From the NCBI GenBank assembly GCA_947179325.1, contig CAMXAU010000027.1, positions 1 to 41,371 of the forward strand: a stretch of DNA of 41,371 nucleotides, given 5' to 3'. This stretch comes from an uncultured Bacteroidales bacterium. GTDB taxonomy: Bacteria > Bacteroidota > Bacteroidia > Bacteroidales > UBA932. Positions 41,193-41,371 of this stretch are shown one piece after another. The stretch's first letter is position 1. The number at the start of each line of letters is the position of its first letter. The position numbers and the translations under genes are program-made. The notes below the pieces were generated by a model, which saw nothing but the letters and a program-made list of their open reading frames with translations, was not told the DNA's origin and ran no database searches.

Positions 41193-41371
41193 ATGGGCAA
41201 GCTGTACAATGCCAGGACCGTGGTAACACTTATTGCCCCACTGATATTCAAGTTCACCCGGAGCAACAGGGTCAAGTGGAAGCATGTCGAACCGAAAGAA
41301 TTCTGGCCACGGAAACGGTTCTTCTTCAATTTTGTTGCAATATCATCCTCGCTGTTTGGTACATTTTTATC
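41193..41371 (+). CDS. Start of an unrecognised, possibly membrane-associated protein, cut by the window edge
   Basis: 59 complete codons from the ATG at 41193, still open at the edge. The translated part begins MGKLYNARTVVTLIAPLIF, then a basic stretch (KFTRSNRVKWKH, EFWPRKRF) and a second hydrophobic run (FFNFVAISSSLFGTF). This looks like two membrane-interacting segments around a positive loop. No family recognised. The frame is also open for a while upstream through the tandem repeat, and no -7 box or ribosome-binding site clearly fixes the start, so it could be an internal part of a gene fragment. Confidence 0.4.
   Translation, partial: MGKLYNARTVVTLIAPLIFKFTRSNRVKWKHVEPKEFWPRKRFFFNFVAISSSLFGTFL

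Noticed and set aside
40972..41226. An 84-codon plus-strand ORF across the tandem repeat.
   Set aside because: Cys/Ser/Phe-rich product of the repeat units; a different frame after 41193 looks more like real coding sequence.
1..41371. Search for CRISPR arrays, retrons, toxin-antitoxin pairs, prophage or defence genes.
   Set aside because: No spaced identical repeats, reverse transcriptase, phage structural gene or nuclease cassette was seen in any frame.

Overview
This window looks like chromosomal DNA of a gut-type member of the Bacteroidales (Bacteroidota). Three things point there. At least a dozen intergenic regions carry the Bacteroidetes housekeeping -7 box TAnnTTTG, a few with a -33 TTG-type box 19-21 bp upstream, and start codons generally lack a strong Shine-Dalgarno sequence. 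The gene content is typical of the group: a NagB-like/PIG-L fusion, a K+-dependent-type membrane pyrophosphatase, a zinc-finger-less TopA, a long RodA, a DUF3109 protein, and GH2 and GH84 secreted glycosidases. Signal peptides and one lipobox of the Bacteroidetes surface-lipoprotein type are present. A finer taxonomic placement cannot be made by eye.

Layout, left to right. 1-118 is the first end of an insertion sequence (zinc-ribbon transposase, minus strand), with a terminator-like hairpin touching its start codon. 227-841 is a membrane-anchored NAGPA/DUF2233-like protein. 1000-2916 (-) is the NagB-like/PIG-L fusion, divergent from hppA (3146-5344). A secreted GH2 glycosidase (5504-7417) follows, then a gene-poor stretch (7418-8054) holding a badly decayed IS3-type transposase, then tRNA-Leu(UAA) on the minus strand and a YhcH-family protein. 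8686-10981 carries a PAP2 phosphatase with a probable beta-barrel tail, a tiny glycosyltransferase-like ORF and comF.

The core of the window is an envelope-building region. A minus-strand run mreB-mreC-mreD-mrdA-rodA (17647 to 11968), then fabG and comF, makes up the rod-shape (elongasome) module. Divergent from it is ispD (isoprenoid precursors). After an Lrp-type regulator and topA comes a plus-strand operon pbp1A-ddl-prmC (21551-25845). Together these supply lipid-carrier precursors, D-Ala-D-Ala, glycan polymerisation, cross-linking and the scaffold that places them.

The right third mixes housekeeping and little-studied genes: an unrecognised acidic lipoprotein (25947-27284) meeting a U32 peptidase-like RNA-modification protein tail to tail; a secreted TPR protein upstream of that; an M16-like protein that has lost its zinc site, translationally overlapped with a DUF3109 Cys-cluster protein; a secreted GH84 beta-N-acetylglucosaminidase with a small two-helix membrane protein; a coiled-coil membrane protein followed by a HemW-like radical SAM protein with an unusual Cys-rich insert; then divergent miaA and smpB. 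Two low-complexity/tandem-repeat tracts (39126-39295 and 41035-41184) bracket miaA-smpB. A membrane-protein-like reading frame runs off the right edge. No CRISPR array, rRNA, prophage or obvious defence system was seen.
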